Assembly (NCBI GenBank): GCA_005883085.1
Contig: VBAY01000088.1
Location: 1-6,082 of the forward strand
DNA length: 6,082 bases
Source of the DNA: Candidatus Bathyarchaeota archaeon
GTDB lineage: Archaea; Thermoproteota; Bathyarchaeia; 40CM-2-53-6
Reading direction: 5' to 3'
The notes beneath the pieces were generated by a model. That model did no database searches, was not told where the DNA came from, and saw only the letters and a list, made by a program, of their open reading frames with translations. Positions 5,172-6,082 of the stretch are shown here, one piece after another. Made by a program: the position numbers and the translations under genes. Positions within the stretch are counted from its first letter, which is position 1, and each line of letters opens with the position of its first letter.

Positions 5172-5924
5172 CTCCTCCAAGTCCTCCTCTTCCTTTTTCT
5201 TCGCAACAACCACAGGCTTCGCCATCCTCTTCTCAATCTTGACCCTGGAAGCCGGCAGCGGCTTACCATGCCCCGGACAGATAATCTCAGGACCCAGATC
5301 CAAGACTCGTTTTACACTCGCTTCAGTCTGACCAATATTCTCCATCAGCAAAGGCTCCACAAGCCGGCCCCTACGACCACGCAACAAATCCCCGACAATA
5401 GCCACACTAGACTGATTGAGAAAAAGCGTAACCGAGCCTTTGGTGTGCCCCGGCGTCCAGACCACCGACCCGTCCAAGCCAACCTCCTCCAAGACTGACT
5501 CTTCGTCCGCCGCAAGGTCCACATGGGCAGACTGAAACTTGATGATCCGAAACAACTTCAGCGTCCAATATTCAAGCGTCGTTAGCTTTCTCACCACTCT
5601 TCCATAGAGACTCCAAGCGCTCGGAGCCTGTATCACCAGCGTCCCAGCCGCATAGGGCTTCTCGAACGGATGTGAAGCAAGCTTCGCCCCAGTCCGTTTC
5701 TTCAGCGCCGCAGCGCTCCCAATATGATCCAGGTGCCGATGCGTCAACAATACAAGCTTCAAGTCCGAAGGTTTCTTTCCGAGCTTGGCGATAGCCTTGA
5801 GAATTCCCTTCTCACTACCCGGCAACCCGCTGTCTACCAGCACAAGACCTCTTGGAGCCTCAACAAGGTACGCGTTAGCCGCTCTTGCCGGCACCCTGTA
5901 GACTCCCTCCGCGACCTTGCGCAA
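5151..5924 (-). CDS. Metallo-beta-lactamase-fold hydrolase (glyoxalase II-like)
   Basis: This 257-residue soluble protein has the complete MBL metal site. THRHLDH (61-67) gives H62, H64, D66 and H67; TPGHTKGS gives H160, GDLL gives D179, and CPGHGKP gives H219. The order and spacing fit the glyoxalase II-like branch, which binds two zinc or iron ions and hydrolyses thioesters or other esters; the substrate cannot be read from the sequence. The insert at about 86-145 is longer and more aromatic than usual, with WSLYGRVVRKL and WTLKLFRIIKF (104-130), perhaps a substrate lid or membrane-facing patch. The C-terminus is a charged tail (KKKEEEDLEE). The start is TTG at 5924, directly after an in-frame TAG; the following KVAEGVYRV matches the usual first strand of the family, which supports it. 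Its end converges on and overlaps the dismutase gene. Confidence 0.92.
   Translation of the reverse strand: MRKVAEGVYRVPARAANAYLVEAPRGLVLVDSGLPGSEKGILKAIAKLGKKPSDLKLVLLTHRHLDHIGSAAALKKRTGAKLASHPFEKPYAAGTLVIQAPSAWSLYGRVVRKLTTLEYWTLKLFRIIKFQSAHVDLAADEESVLEEVGLDGSVVWTPGHTKGSVTLFLNQSSVAIVGDLLRGRRGRLVEPLLMENIGQTEASVKRVLDLGPEIICPGHGKPLPASRVKIEKRMAKPVVVAKKKEEEDLEELASGLF
5181..5202 (+). terminator. Possible U-rich terminator of the dismutase transcript
   Basis: Just after the dismutase stop the plus strand is a pyrimidine tract with five T (5194-5198). On the other strand it encodes the charged C-terminal tail of the MBL hydrolase. Archaeal termination on U-rich tracts makes it a plausible end for the dismutase mRNA, which would then overlap the MBL transcript. 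No stem is seen. Confidence 0.3.
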
Positions 5925-6082
5925 CTACAGAGCCCCCCCTTCCCCGCAGCTTAAGGCCCGCGCTTTTTCTCTAGAACCTTCTCGGCTCACAGTCGATCCA
6001 TCTTTCGTGTCTCATCAATCACTACCCGATTTAAGAGTGGTGAACCGACCGCGCCAGATCAATAGTCCATTGATCTAAGAGA
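5925..6082. other. Intergenic right end of the window
   Basis: No gene is seen. The stretch holds the upstream region of the MBL gene, with G-rich sequence next to its TTG on the minus strand and a weak CTTAAG about 27 bases upstream. Further right, GATTTAAG (6028-6035) reads as a TATA-like box on the plus strand or as CTTAAATC on the minus strand. A perfect inverted repeat follows. Confidence 0.5.
6056..6076. repeat. Perfect inverted repeat, 8-base arms, possible operator
   Basis: AGATCAAT and ATTGATCT are exact complements with a 5-base spacer (agtcc). The left arm lies about 25 bases downstream of GATTTAAG, where a rightward archaeal transcript would begin. A repressor bound there would block initiation of a gene beyond the window. 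It could also act as a short hairpin in RNA. The flanking gene is not visible. Confidence 0.5.

Overview
The window looks archaeal. Short A/T-rich TATA-like boxes lie about 27 bases upstream of starts, best seen before the superoxide dismutase, whose mRNA would be almost leaderless. Short T-runs can serve as terminators. TTG starts are frequent, and the superoxide dismutase has archaeal-type active-site features. A superoxide dismutase points to oxygen exposure. The lineage cannot be fixed by reading alone; a TACK-type archaeon (for example Thaumarchaeota-related) is a reasonable guess, not a demonstrated fact.

Layout, left to right. (1) 1-647, minus: the N-terminal part of an ArsB/NhaD/SLC13-type ion transporter that runs off the left edge. 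A 16-codon reading frame in a different frame, with its own good Shine-Dalgarno, sits over its start. (2) 968-2508, minus: a two-gene ABC-2 exporter, ATPase then permease, overlapping by 4 bases at TTGA. (3) 2541-2560: a short promoter-like region between divergent units. (4) 2599-3671, plus: a 46-residue peptide with 10 cysteines that six-frame ORF calling with a larger size cutoff would miss, followed 11 bases later by an unrecognised 306-residue soluble, beta-rich protein. Two T-runs follow. (5) 3744-4127, minus: a 127-residue HExxH zinc-peptidase-like protein, with a perfect inverted repeat just upstream of its start. (6) 4128-4530: a gap of about 400 bases with no convincing gene. (7) 4563-5171, plus: an Fe/Mn superoxide dismutase. 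(8) 5151-5924, minus: a metallo-beta-lactamase-fold hydrolase whose 3' end overlaps the dismutase gene by 21 bases. (9) 5925-6082: an intergenic stretch with a perfect 8-base inverted repeat placed where a rightward transcript would start.

The most interesting part is 968-4127. A cysteine-dense micropeptide is linked to an unknown beta-rich protein, is divergent from an ABC-2 exporter, and lies near a small HExxH peptidase. This could be a peptide production/export or metal-handling system, but only the gene order and the peptide's composition are visible. The functional link is inference. The dismutase and the MBL hydrolase look like ordinary housekeeping or stress genes.
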